A stretch of DNA of 34,208 nt from Rhodospirillaceae bacterium UBA6219 (GTDB lineage Bacteria; Pseudomonadota; Alphaproteobacteria; Rhodospirillales; Magnetospirillaceae). The notes beneath the pieces were generated by a model, which saw only the letters and a list, made by a program, of their open reading frames with translations, was not told the DNA's origin and did not search any database. Positions 1 through 8,352 of the stretch are shown here, in pieces (position 1 is the first letter of the stretch; each line of letters opens with the position of its first letter). The stretch lies in the NCBI GenBank assembly GCA_002435715.1, contig DISD01000018.1:2890-37097 (forward strand), read 5' to 3'. The position numbers and the translations under genes are program-made.

Positions 1-30
1 AAACAAAACGGCCCCGGTTTCCCGGGGCCG
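1..30 (-). terminator. Rho-independent terminator of the giant coiled-coil gene
   Basis: A perfect 9 bp GC-rich stem (9-17 paired with 22-30) closes a TTTC loop. Read on the minus strand it is followed by a T-rich tail (positions 8 to 1). It lies 26 bases past the stop codon of the minus-strand gene ending at 56, so it most likely ends that transcript. Confidence 0.85.
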
Positions 31-55
31 TCTCTTGATCAGTTGCGCGGCTGCC

Positions 56-3000
56 TTACGCGAGGCGGCCGCTGGCATGGGCCAGGGTCGTGTAGACCTT
101 GCCGCGATCCGACAGCAGGTGCTCGCGGGTCTCGGCGGCCGGATGGGCGCCAGTCGCCGCCCGCTTCAGCAATTGCTCGAACTCGCTCATATAGGCGCCA
201 GCGGTACGGGCGAACTCGGGGTCGCGCTGCAGCTTCTTGCGCACATCGTCATAGGTGCCCTGGCCGGACAGCGTATAGATCCGGCGCGAGAACACATTGG
301 ATTCGCCGGCCTGATAGCGGGCCCAGGCATCGGCCAGCGCCGCATCGTCAATCGACGCCGCGATCTCTTCGGTCAGGCCCGACAGGCCGGGCTGCACCTG
401 CTGGGTGCTCTGCTGTTTGGCCGTGGCATTGCGCAACACATCGCGCAGCCAACCGCCTTCGCCCGCCGCTGCCGGTTCAGCCGCTGGGGCTGCTGGCTGA
501 CGGACGGGTTCGGGCTGCGCCATCGGCTCAGGCTGACGCACTGGCTCGGGTGCGCGCTCCAGCGTGCGGATCGGATCGATCAGCGAGGACCGCATTGGCT
601 CGGCCTGATAGGCCTCGCGGCTCGGCTCCGGCTGGCGCGCCGGCTGATACACTGGCGCCTCAGGGCGGGTTTCGGGGCGTGGTTCGGGGCGCGCGGCAAG
701 GCGCGGCGTGCTGGCCCGGCGATCATTGAGGTCGTGCGTGGCCGGCTGGCTGCGCACGATCGCATTGAGTTCGCTCAGCGCCTCGATCTGCTCGGCGACG
801 ACGCGGCGCATCGCAGCGGCGCTGGCCCGGGTTTCTTCGGGCAGTTCGTTGACGCCACGGGCCAGTTCGGCGCGGGTGGCTTCGAGCTCGCTACCCACTT
901 CGCGGGCCGTTTCGCGCATGGCATGCGCTGTATCGTTGAAGCGCTGGGTCGCCTCTTCAATGGCGCGCTGCATTTCGACAACCATCTGCTGCTGGGCCTG
1001 CTGCAGCGCCGCATTGGCGCGGCGGCCTTCGGCATCTGCTGTGCCCCGGAATGCGCCCAGCCGCTCATTGACCTGGCCGGTCGTCTCGTCCAGCGCCTGC
1101 CGGAACTGGCCGGTATTGGCGGCAATGGCGTTGCGAACCGAAATCGAGCTGTCGTTGAGGGTTTCGGCCAGGGTGCCGGTCGTGGTGTTGAGAACGTCGG
1201 TGACATTGCCGGCGGTCGAGGCCAGGACATCGCTGATCCGATGGGCGTTTTCTTCCAGCGCGGCCGACGCCGCATCGGCGGCGCGCCGCACCACATTGTC
1301 CATCTGTGCTGCATTGCTCGACAGCGAGGACGTGAAGCGTTCATTGGTGGCGTAGAGCGCGTCATTGACCTCGCTGGTCGATGACTGGATGGCCTCGGTA
1401 ATCGTCCCCGTGGTCTGTTCAAGCGTTTCCACCACCGTCCCGGTGGTCGCGCTCAGCGCTTCCTCCATGGCGCGGCGCGCGCCGATCAGGCGGCGTTCGG
1501 TGTCGTTGACCGTGTCGGCGATCGACTGGGCGAACATGCGCATGCGCCCGTCAATATCATCGGCCCGGGCAGCAAAGCTCTGCGCCAGCGAGTCCATGGC
1601 GCCACGACGCTCTTCCAGATTGCCGATGGCATGGTCACTGGTGATGGTCAGGGCCGTGGTGGCCTGGGACATATTGGTGGTTTCGGCGTCCAGCTTGCCC
1701 AGGATCGAGGAGAACTCGTCGACCATGCCGCGAATGGTCGTCTGCAGGGCCCCCACATGCTGGCTGACCATGGAGCCGGCCTGTTCGGTCTGGCCGATGG
1801 CGTCGCGCACCGTCGCCGAATAGGTCGAGGTCTGCTGCGCCACGCTGGTTTCGAGATTGGCCAGGTTTGCCGTCGAGGCATCCAGCACCCGCTGCAGCAG
1901 CAGATTGGAATCGTTGAGCTTGCCCAGCGCCGAAGTGACATCGGTAAGAATGCGCGAGCTGGAAACCGCCATGATCGCTTCGGCTTCCTTGGCATTCTCG
2001 CCCAGGGCATCGCGCAACAGATTGCCGTGACTGTTGAGCGAGGCCTGCAGCTCTGCCGATTTTTCGTTGACCAGGCTCGCAAAGGTACTGGTGTGCTGCT
2101 CCACCGAGCGGTTGATGTCGGTGAGGCGGGTTTCGATCTGGTCGACCGCGCCCACGGCCTTGACGGTCAGCAACTCGTCGATATCGGTGGCGGCCACGCG
2201 GATCTGGTCGAGCGCGGTGCGCACGGCACTGTCCATGTGATTGGCAGTGTCGCTGATATCGGCGGCAATGTTGCGGGTTGCCGCGGTGATGCGGGTAGCA
2301 ATGGTCTCCTCGATCCGGTCGGCGCCGGCTTCCAGGTCCGCCATCGACTGGGTGATCGAGGTATTGATCGACGCATTGAGGGCAGACAGCCGATCAGCAG
2401 TGATATCGGCCCGCGCGGTGATTGCCTCGGGCAAGGTGCCCAGCCGGGAATCGACCATCTCGGAAATGGCCTGCCGCGCCGAATTGACGCCGGTCTCGAT
2501 GAGATCGGCGGCTTGACGGGCGCTTTCGGCCACCGTTTGAGACGCCGATTCGATACGCGCGCTGACGCCATGTTCGGCATCGGTAATCCGCGAGATGGCA
2601 CTTTCCAGCCCATCACCGAGATGGACATTCACCTCGGACACCTTGCTGACGATCATCGAGGACATCGAGTTGACATGGTCGGTCATCGTGTCGGTGGCGC
2701 TGCGCAGCGTGTCGTCAATCTTTTCGCGTGCCTCATCGCCCTGGCGGGTGATGGTATCAGCAAGTTCGCTGGTGCGCATGCCAATGGTTTCGCTGATTGA
2801 GGCTGTATGGGTGGCCAGCGTGTCGCCCAGCGCTTCGGTGCGGATATTGAGCGCCTCGGACAGTTGCTGGGTCCTGGTGCCAACGGTCTGCGCCAGTTGC
2901 TGGGTGCCCCCGTCCAGGGCGGCGCGCAGTTCAGCACTGCGGGTATCCAGTTCACTGGTCAGCGTAGTGGCGCTGGTGCCCAATTGCTCAACCAGACTGG

Positions 3001-5200
3001 TCGTGCGCTCTTCCAGCTGGTGGGCGAGGTCACCGGTGCGCGAGTCGATTTCGAGCGTAATGGCCATGGTCTTTTCCGACAGCGTGTCGGACAGATGCTG
3101 GGTGCGACCGGCAATCGCCTGATCGAAGGCACTGGTGCCGCCGGTCAGCTTTTCGTCCAGTTCCTGGCTGCGCACGCGAATGGCTTCGTCCATATCGCGG
3201 GCCCTGGCATCCAGGGTCTCATCGAGCGTCGCGGCATGGGTTTTCAGCGTGCTGCCCAGCGCGTCAGTACGGGTCGACAGAACAGTGTCGAGTGCCTTGG
3301 TGCGCTCATCCAGCGCTTCGGCAATAATGCCGGCATGGCCTTCGAGCGAGTCCGACAATTCGCGGCTGCGATGGTTCAGCGTCTCGGTAATGGCCTTGGT
3401 GCGGGCGCCGAGCACATCGCTCATTTCACGGGTCCGCTCGCTGACCACGTCGTTGAAGCGCCCGGATTCTTCGTTCAGCGCCATTTCAAGCACATTCGCG
3501 CGGGCGGCAAAGCTGGTTCCCTGCTCTTCCAGGCGTGCAATCAGATGGTCACCCTTGTCACCAACCACGCCATCAAGGGCGTGCAGGCGGGCATCAAGAA
3601 TGCTGGTGATTTCGCTGAGCCTGGTATCAAACTGGCTCAGCGTATCCTGGCCAGCCGAGGACAGCGTGATGCGCGCCCGTTCGGAGGTATCGTCCAGCGC
3701 CCCGTTGATCTCGATGACAGCCGACTGCATCCGGCTGTCCATGGCGTTGAGCTGAATCGACACCGATTCATCAAGCTGCCGCGTCAGCGCGCTGAGCAGC
3801 ACCTCGGCCTCGCGTGAGCGCGAGGAAATATCGTCGGCAATGCGCTGGCCGATCATGTCCAGCCCGCCGGTCACTTCGTGGCCGCGATCCTGCAGCTGGT
3901 TGAGCAGGGCGTCGCCGCCATCGCTCAGCAGCGTCGACAGCGCATTGGTGCGCTCGTCAAAGGCCGCCGACAGGCGCTCCGTGCCCGATTCAATCAGGCC
4001 GGCGATCGACTGGGTACGGTCGTCAAAGGCGGTGGCAAAGCTGCTGCTGCGATCTTCGATGACCCGGGTCCGTTGGTCGATAGCGTCGCCGATCTGGTTG
4101 GCGCGACCATCAAGGGCCTCGGCCAGCGCGCTGATCCGGCTATCGACGCCAGCGGTCAGCTGTTCGGCCCGCTCGTCCAGTGTCCGGGCCATGCTGGCCG
4201 TGTGGTCTTCAAAGCTCAGCGACAGCCGTCCTGCACTTTGATCGAGCGAGGACATGAAGTCGGTGGTGCGGTTATCGACCAGCGATACAAAATTCTCGGT
4301 GCGTTCGCCAAAGGCATTGGTCAGCGTATTGCCGGCGGTTTCCAGCGCCCGGGTCAGATTGCCGCCGCTTTCGACAATAGTGCCCGAAATGCGCTGGCTG
4401 ATCATGTCGAGGTCAAACACCAGCCCGGTATGGCTCTCGGTAATGGCCTCGCGCACCCGATCGGTATTGGTCAGCACGCTTTCGCGCTGGCTGGCCAGTT
4501 CGGCGATCAGGGCGCGCATCCGCGATTCATTGTCCGAATAGGTGCGCTCGAGCGCGGTGACCTCGTTGTGGATCATCACTTCCAGCTCGCCGGCGCGCGA
4601 CAGAGCGCGCTCCAGACCGTCGCCCAGTGCATTGACCTCGCGGCGCACAGCCTGACCAACCGAGGCGACCTTGTCGGCAGCAGTCACTTCGGGCTCGGCC
4701 AGCCGCATGGCGGCCTGGGTGATCGAGGAAGCGGCATTGCGCAGATCCTGCGCGCGGCGGAACAGGGTGGCGATGCCGAAAAATCCAACCACCGGCACGA
4801 CCATGATGGCTGCCAGCGCGATAAAGTCGATAGTGCCGACAAAGCTGCCGAAATCGCTGAACTGATCGCCATAACGCAGCCAGCCGCCGGCGCCCGAAAT
4901 GGCTAGCCAGGCCAGCGAGACCAGCAGCGCGACCCAGATTGGGGCCAACGACGAGCGGTTCTGCAGGCTGTAGAGAATCTTGGAGGCCGGGTAGCGATCG
5001 TCATTGGCGACCGGACCCGCCTGCTGGGCGATCTTGTCGGCCGCCCGCAACCGTTCACTGCGGCCGGTAGCGGCCGGTTTGCGTTCGGAAGCCTGTTGGG
5101 CGGCATTGTCCATGTTGAACACCGATTCCTTGAGGGCATCTTCGACGGCTGAAAACGCCAGCGCGGCGGGATCGTTCGTGGGGGTCGGGTTCTTCGCCAT
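56..5200 (-). CDS. Giant membrane-anchored coiled-coil protein, growth-pole-ring (GPR/RgsE)-like
   Basis: A 1714-residue protein. Seen: a charged N-terminal ~80 residues, two hydrophobic segments at about 85-105 and 122-146, then more than 1200 residues of heptad-rich, repeat-like sequence with recurring 'LDERT..L' style units, a Pro/Glu/Arg-rich stretch at about 1485-1583, and a conserved-looking C-terminal domain of ~110 residues. Known: polar-growing Hyphomicrobiales make very large, apolipoprotein-like proteins of this layout (Agrobacterium GPR, Sinorhizobium RgsE) that form a ring at the growing pole. Inference: this is a member of that group and acts at the inner membrane in polar growth or polarity. 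Identity is from architecture and overall look, so a different repeat-rich membrane protein is possible. The ATG at 5200 is the only good start. The gene is divergent from the Hpt gene and ends in a strong terminator. Such a gene is out of place in a Rhodospirillales-like chromosome. Confidence 0.6.
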   Translation of the reverse strand: MAKNPTPTNDPAALAFSAVEDALKESVFNMDNAAQQASERKPAATGRSERLRAADKIAQQAGPVANDDRYPASKILYSLQNRSSLAPIWVALLVSLAWLAISGAGGWLRYGDQFSDFGSFVGTIDFIALAAIMVVPVVGFFGIATLFRRAQDLRNAASSITQAAMRLAEPEVTAADKVASVGQAVRREVNALGDGLERALSRAGELEVMIHNEVTALERTYSDNESRMRALIAELASQRESVLTNTDRVREAITESHTGLVFDLDMISQRISGTIVESGGNLTRALETAGNTLTNAFGERTENFVSLVDNRTTDFMSSLDQSAGRLSLSFEDHTASMARTLDERAEQLTAGVDSRISALAEALDGRANQIGDAIDQRTRVIEDRSSSFATAFDDRTQSIAGLIESGTERLSAAFDERTNALSTLLSDGGDALLNQLQDRGHEVTGGLDMIGQRIADDISSRSREAEVLLSALTRQLDESVSIQLNAMDSRMQSAVIEINGALDDTSERARITLSSAGQDTLSQFDTRLSEITSILDARLHALDGVVGDKGDHLIARLEEQGTSFAARANVLEMALNEESGRFNDVVSERTREMSDVLGARTKAITETLNHRSRELSDSLEGHAGIIAEALDERTKALDTVLSTRTDALGSTLKTHAATLDETLDARARDMDEAIRVRSQELDEKLTGGTSAFDQAIAGRTQHLSDTLSEKTMAITLEIDSRTGDLAHQLEERTTSLVEQLGTSATTLTSELDTRSAELRAALDGGTQQLAQTVGTRTQQLSEALNIRTEALGDTLATHTASISETIGMRTSELADTITRQGDEAREKIDDTLRSATDTMTDHVNSMSSMIVSKVSEVNVHLGDGLESAISRITDAEHGVSARIESASQTVAESARQAADLIETGVNSARQAISEMVDSRLGTLPEAITARADITADRLSALNASINTSITQSMADLEAGADRIEETIATRITAATRNIAADISDTANHMDSAVRTALDQIRVAATDIDELLTVKAVGAVDQIETRLTDINRSVEQHTSTFASLVNEKSAELQASLNSHGNLLRDALGENAKEAEAIMAVSSSRILTDVTSALGKLNDSNLLLQRVLDASTANLANLETSVAQQTSTYSATVRDAIGQTEQAGSMVSQHVGALQTTIRGMVDEFSSILGKLDAETTNMSQATTALTITSDHAIGNLEERRGAMDSLAQSFAARADDIDGRMRMFAQSIADTVNDTERRLIGARRAMEEALSATTGTVVETLEQTTGTITEAIQSSTSEVNDALYATNERFTSSLSSNAAQMDNVVRRAADAASAALEENAHRISDVLASTAGNVTDVLNTTTGTLAETLNDSSISVRNAIAANTGQFRQALDETTGQVNERLGAFRGTADAEGRRANAALQQAQQQMVVEMQRAIEEATQRFNDTAHAMRETAREVGSELEATRAELARGVNELPEETRASAAAMRRVVAEQIEALSELNAIVRSQPATHDLNDRRASTPRLAARPEPRPETRPEAPVYQPARQPEPSREAYQAEPMRSSLIDPIRTLERAPEPVRQPEPMAQPEPVRQPAAPAAEPAAAGEGGWLRDVLRNATAKQQSTQQVQPGLSGLTEEIAASIDDAALADAWARYQAGESNVFSRRIYTLSGQGTYDDVRKKLQRDPEFARTAGAYMSEFEQLLKRAATGAHPAAETREHLLSDRGKVYTTLAHASGRLA

Positions 5201-5556
5201 ACTCTTTACAACTCTCGCGTCGGCTTGGCAGCAACAAGGCGGACTCTAGGAGAAGCATGCCCCCAACCCGTTTCCGGGCCCGTGGTCAAATGGAAACAAT
5301 TCGATGCAAAAGCCCGTATCGTCCCCCAACCCTCGCCGCCGCGCGCTGGTTCAAAGCGCATTAATACATTCAATTTGAAGCAAACCGAATGGAATCTTAC
5401 CCATAGGTTAATTTTCTGGGGAAGCCCCGGCAACAGGTGGAGCCGCAAAGCAAGGCAAAGGTGTGGCTTAATCACCTGTTCACCTGCCCATTCTAGGCTT
5501 ATCCATGCAGCATTGTCCCTGTCGGACGCGTAGCTGCGTGTAACGGAGCGACCAGC
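5201..5556. other. Intergenic region between divergent genes
   Basis: 356 bases between the start of the giant coiled-coil gene (minus) and the Hpt gene (plus). It must carry both promoters, and its middle (about 5340-5420) is more AT-rich than its surroundings. I see no convincing -35/-10 pair, RNA gene or repeat. The minus-strand open frame that runs through it and over the Hpt gene looks like a shadow. Confidence 0.5.
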
Positions 5557-5949
5557 ATGGCCCGGAATTCGGCCCCCCTCGTACAGACCGACTCCCTCCC
5601 CACCACGCGCGCGGCGCGGCCGATCGACCTGGTCCATCTGGCCAAGCAGTGCCTTGGCGACGAGCATCTCGAATACGAGATCCTGCGCATGTATGACACC
5701 ACGGTGTCGACTTATTTCGCCCGCTTGCAGCTGGCCACCAGCTATGACGATCTGGCGCTTAACCTGCACTCGATCAAGGGTTCCTCGAATGGTGTCGGGG
5801 CGTTTTCGGTAGCCAGTCTGGCCAAGGCGGCCGAGACCGAACTGCTGGCCGGCCGGCCGCTCTCGCCCGAGCGGATCGGCGATCTGGGTCTCGCCATCGA
5901 GGAAGTCCGCGGCTTCATCGCTCACATGCTGGATAGCGAACCGGCTTAG
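5557..5949 (+). CDS. Hpt-domain histidine phosphotransfer protein
   Basis: A 130-residue protein made almost wholly of one Hpt four-helix domain. The phosphorylated histidine is His71 in the motif HSIKGSS, matching the family signature HxxKGxS. Such proteins relay phosphate between hybrid histidine kinases and response regulators in the cytoplasm. It has a good ribosome site (GGAG) ahead of the ATG at 5557. No kinase or response regulator lies nearby, so its partners are unknown. It is divergent from the giant coiled-coil gene, and a link to polar or cell-cycle control is possible but only inferred from proximity. Confidence 0.8.
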   Translation: MARNSAPLVQTDSLPTTRAARPIDLVHLAKQCLGDEHLEYEILRMYDTTVSTYFARLQLATSYDDLALNLHSIKGSSNGVGAFSVASLAKAAETELLAGRPLSPERIGDLGLAIEEVRGFIAHMLDSEPA

Positions 5950-5976
5950 GCGGCGCTTGCTATAGCTTTCTCAGTA

Positions 5977-6009
5977 GACCTCATCCTAAGCCTGACAAAG
6001 GACGAGGTC
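5977..6009. repeat. Imperfect hairpin repeat after the Hpt gene
   Basis: An 11-base arm (5977-5987) pairs with 5999-6009 with one mismatch, around an 11-base loop. The CCTCATCCT/AGGACGAGG type of hairpin is, from memory, a common dispersed intergenic palindrome in Hyphomicrobiales genomes. It sits 28 bases past the Hpt stop and could slow or end transcription, although it has no T-tail. Confidence 0.55.
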
Positions 6010-6042
6010 ATGACCACGTGTCCGCCCCGGCCCGGCACCAGT

Positions 6043-6071
6043 TTGACCGCTTTCCCACCATCGCTTATATA
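6043..6071 (+). promoter_or_regulatory. Predicted sigma-70 promoter of prfC
   Basis: TTGACC at 6043-6048 and TATATA at 6066-6071 are separated by exactly 17 bases, close to the housekeeping consensus. Transcription would start near 6078, giving a leader of about 43 bases before the prfC start. Confidence 0.6.
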
Positions 6072-6120
6072 GCGGCCAACTTGCCGCGCCGATGCAGCGG
6101 CCCAACCGTCCAGCAGATCC

Positions 6121-7737
6121 ATGTCCTTATCCAGTGCCGCCGAGGCTGCGCCCCGGTCCCTTGCCGAACCATTCCGTACCCGCCGGACCTTTGCGATCAT
6201 TTCGCACCCCGATGCGGGTAAAACCACGCTGACCGAGCGCCTGCTGGCGGCGGCCGGGGCGATCCAGTCGGCCGGCGCAGTGCGCGGCAAGGCCGGCGGT
6301 CGTTCCACCCGGTCTGACTGGATGGAAATGGAGCAGAAGCGCGGCATTTCCATCACCTCCTCGGTGATGACCTTCGATTATGACGGGTTGACGCTGAACC
6401 TGCTCGACACGCCCGGCCACTCGGACTTTTCCGAAGATACCTATCGCACGCTGACGGCGGTGGACGCCGCCATCATGGTGATCGACACGGCCAAGGGCAT
6501 CGAGGCACAAACCCTCAAGCTGTTCGAGGTCTGCCGCCTGCGCGACATCCCCATCATCACCTTCATCAACAAGGTGGACCGCGAGGGCCGCGAACCCATC
6601 GACCTGTTGGACGAAGTGGAAAAGACCCTGGCGCTGGACGTATCGCCGGTCACTTGGCCCATCGGCATGGGCCGCGACCTGAAGGGCGTCTATGACCTGG
6701 TCAACGACCGGGTCATCATGTTCGATCCCGGTCGTGGCGACCATATCGTCGAAACCGCGGTGGATGCGCCCCTGGACAGCCCCAAGCTGGATGAAGCGGT
6801 GGGGGCGGCGGCGGCTGAACGTCTGCGCGAGGAAGTGGAACTGGTGCGCGGCGGCTATCCGGAATTCGACCTGGAAAGCTTCCGCGCCGGTCATCTGACC
6901 CCGGTGTTCTTTGGTTCGGCCTTGAAGACCTTCGGCGTCGCCCAGTTGCTGCGTGGCATCGGCCGTCTGGCCCCCAGCCCGCTGGCCCGCAAGACCGACA
7001 AGCGGGTGGTGGAACCCACCGAGGACAAGGTGTCGGGCTTCGTCTTCAAGATCCAAGCCAACATGGACCCCAACCACCGCGACCGCATCGCCTTTTTCCG
7101 CATCTGCTCGGGCCGTTTCAAGCGCGGCATGAAGCTGAAGCATGTGCGATCCGGCAAGGTGATGGCCTTGGTCAACCCGGTGTTCTTTTTGGCGCAAAGC
7201 CGCGAACTGGCGGAAGAAGCCTTTCCCGGCGACATCATGGGCATTCCCAACCACGGGCAATTGCGCATCGGCGATACCTTAAGCGAATCCGAGGACATGA
7301 ACTTCTTAGGGATTCCCACCTTCGCCCCGGAAGTGCTGCGCCGCGTGCGTCTGGACGATCCCATGAAGGCCAAGCAGTTGCGCAAGGCGCTGGACGATCT
7401 GGCCGAAGAAGGCGTCTCCCAGGTGTTCAAGCCGGTGGATGGTTCGACCTGGATCGTTGGCGTCGTCGGCCCGCTGCAGTTCGACGTGCTGACCACCCGC
7501 ATCGAAGCCGAATACGGCATCAAGGCCGGTTTCGAGGATGGCGGTTTCGTCACCGCCCGCTGGGTGGCCTGCGACGATGCCAAGGAAATGGACAAATTCG
7601 CCGCCGCCCATAAATCCAACATGGCCGAGGACCGGGAAGGGGCGGCGGTCTATCTGGCCCGCAACACCTGGCAATTGGGCCGCGCCCAGCAGGATTTTCC
7701 GGCCGTTCGCTTCACCGCGACCCGCGAACAGCATTAA
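6121..7737 (+). CDS. prfC: Peptide chain release factor 3
   Basis: A 538-residue translational GTPase that recycles RF1 and RF2 from the ribosome after peptide release. Visible: the P-loop SHPDAGKTT near residue 29-37, the switch II/G3 motif DTPGH, the G4 motif NKVD, and the C-terminal RF3 region including KIQANMDPNHRDR and RVRLDDPMKAKQL. Length fits the family (~530). The start at 6121 has only a weak ribosome site. It follows a good promoter and ends at a strong bidirectional terminator, so it is probably monocistronic. Its sequence and codon style match the downstream Magnetospirillum-like genes better than the upstream 6 kb, so any junction between the two sources lies near its 5' end. 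Confidence 0.95.
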   Translation: MSLSSAAEAAPRSLAEPFRTRRTFAIISHPDAGKTTLTERLLAAAGAIQSAGAVRGKAGGRSTRSDWMEMEQKRGISITSSVMTFDYDGLTLNLLDTPGHSDFSEDTYRTLTAVDAAIMVIDTAKGIEAQTLKLFEVCRLRDIPIITFINKVDREGREPIDLLDEVEKTLALDVSPVTWPIGMGRDLKGVYDLVNDRVIMFDPGRGDHIVETAVDAPLDSPKLDEAVGAAAAERLREEVELVRGGYPEFDLESFRAGHLTPVFFGSALKTFGVAQLLRGIGRLAPSPLARKTDKRVVEPTEDKVSGFVFKIQANMDPNHRDRIAFFRICSGRFKRGMKLKHVRSGKVMALVNPVFFLAQSRELAEEAFPGDIMGIPNHGQLRIGDTLSESEDMNFLGIPTFAPEVLRRVRLDDPMKAKQLRKALDDLAEEGVSQVFKPVDGSTWIVGVVGPLQFDVLTTRIEAEYGIKAGFEDGGFVTARWVACDDAKEMDKFAAAHKSNMAEDREGAAVYLARNTWQLGRAQQDFPAVRFTATREQH

Positions 7738-7741
7738 ACAA

Positions 7742-7771
7742 AAAGGCCGGTTCCCTCCCGAACCGGCCTTT
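7742..7771. terminator. Bidirectional Rho-independent terminator
   Basis: A perfect 11 bp stem (7742-7752 with 7761-7771) encloses an 8-base loop. The stem ends in AAA/TTT and has T-rich sequence outside it on both strands. It separates convergent prfC (ends 7737) and the cytochrome gene (ends 7794) and can serve both. Confidence 0.9.
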
Positions 7772-7793
7772 CGCTTCCCGCCCTTGGGGAAAA

Positions 7794-8165
7794 TCAGTTG
7801 TTCTTGGCGCCCTGCTTGATCCACTTGCGGATCAGGTCGCGGTCGCAGGTGCTGAGCTTCTTCTTGCCGTGCGGCATCTGCAGCGACTTGTCGGCCTTGC
7901 CGTCCAGCAGCACCACCAGATTGCTGGTCACCGGATCGCCGGGGGTGATCATCGGACCATGCTTGGTGCCCTTCATCAGGCCTTCATAGCTGGTCATGTC
8001 CAGGCCGCTTTTTTCCAACCCGTCGCCGCCCGGCTGGTGGCAAACGGTGCAGCGGGTTTGCAGGATCGGCTGAATGTCTTCGGAAAAGCTGACGGGCTCT
8101 TCCTTGGCCAAGGCGGGGGTGGCGAAGGCGGCCAAAACGGCAGCCAAAAGAACGGATTTCTTCAT
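7794..8165 (-). CDS. Periplasmic c-type cytochrome, monohaem
   Basis: A 123-residue protein with a clear signal peptide (MKKSVLLAAVLAAFATPALA, cut after ALA). It has one haem-binding motif, CTVCH, about residue 38-42, and a possible distal ligand Met in 'LQMPHGKKK'. The layout SFSEDIQPILQTRCTVCH resembles the short cytochrome domain family common in planctomycetes and proteobacteria (PSCyt1-like). It would carry electrons in the periplasm, but the partner is not visible. It has a GGAG ribosome site ahead of the ATG at 8165 and is convergent with prfC. Confidence 0.85.
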   Translation of the reverse strand: MKKSVLLAAVLAAFATPALAKEEPVSFSEDIQPILQTRCTVCHQPGGDGLEKSGLDMTSYEGLMKGTKHGPMITPGDPVTSNLVVLLDGKADKSLQMPHGKKKLSTCDRDLIRKWIKQGAKNN

Positions 8166-8352
8166 GGGAGTTCTCCCCTGTCCCTAGTTAAGTGAATTGC
8201 GTCCCTTTCGGGATATTACTCCAGTTTAAGGCACCCGTCCCGGGCAAATGGGCCCGCCGTTGAAAGGGGTATTTCGCGCTGGCAACAAAATCCTCCCCCC
8301 CGACGGCGCTTCATGCTTTATTAGCGCCCCCGCCTTGGTTGGATGGATTGGG

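Noticed and set aside
5206..5925. A 239-residue open frame on the minus strand over the Hpt gene
   Set aside because: It is antisense to a clear Hpt domain and shows no recognisable motif or ribosome site.
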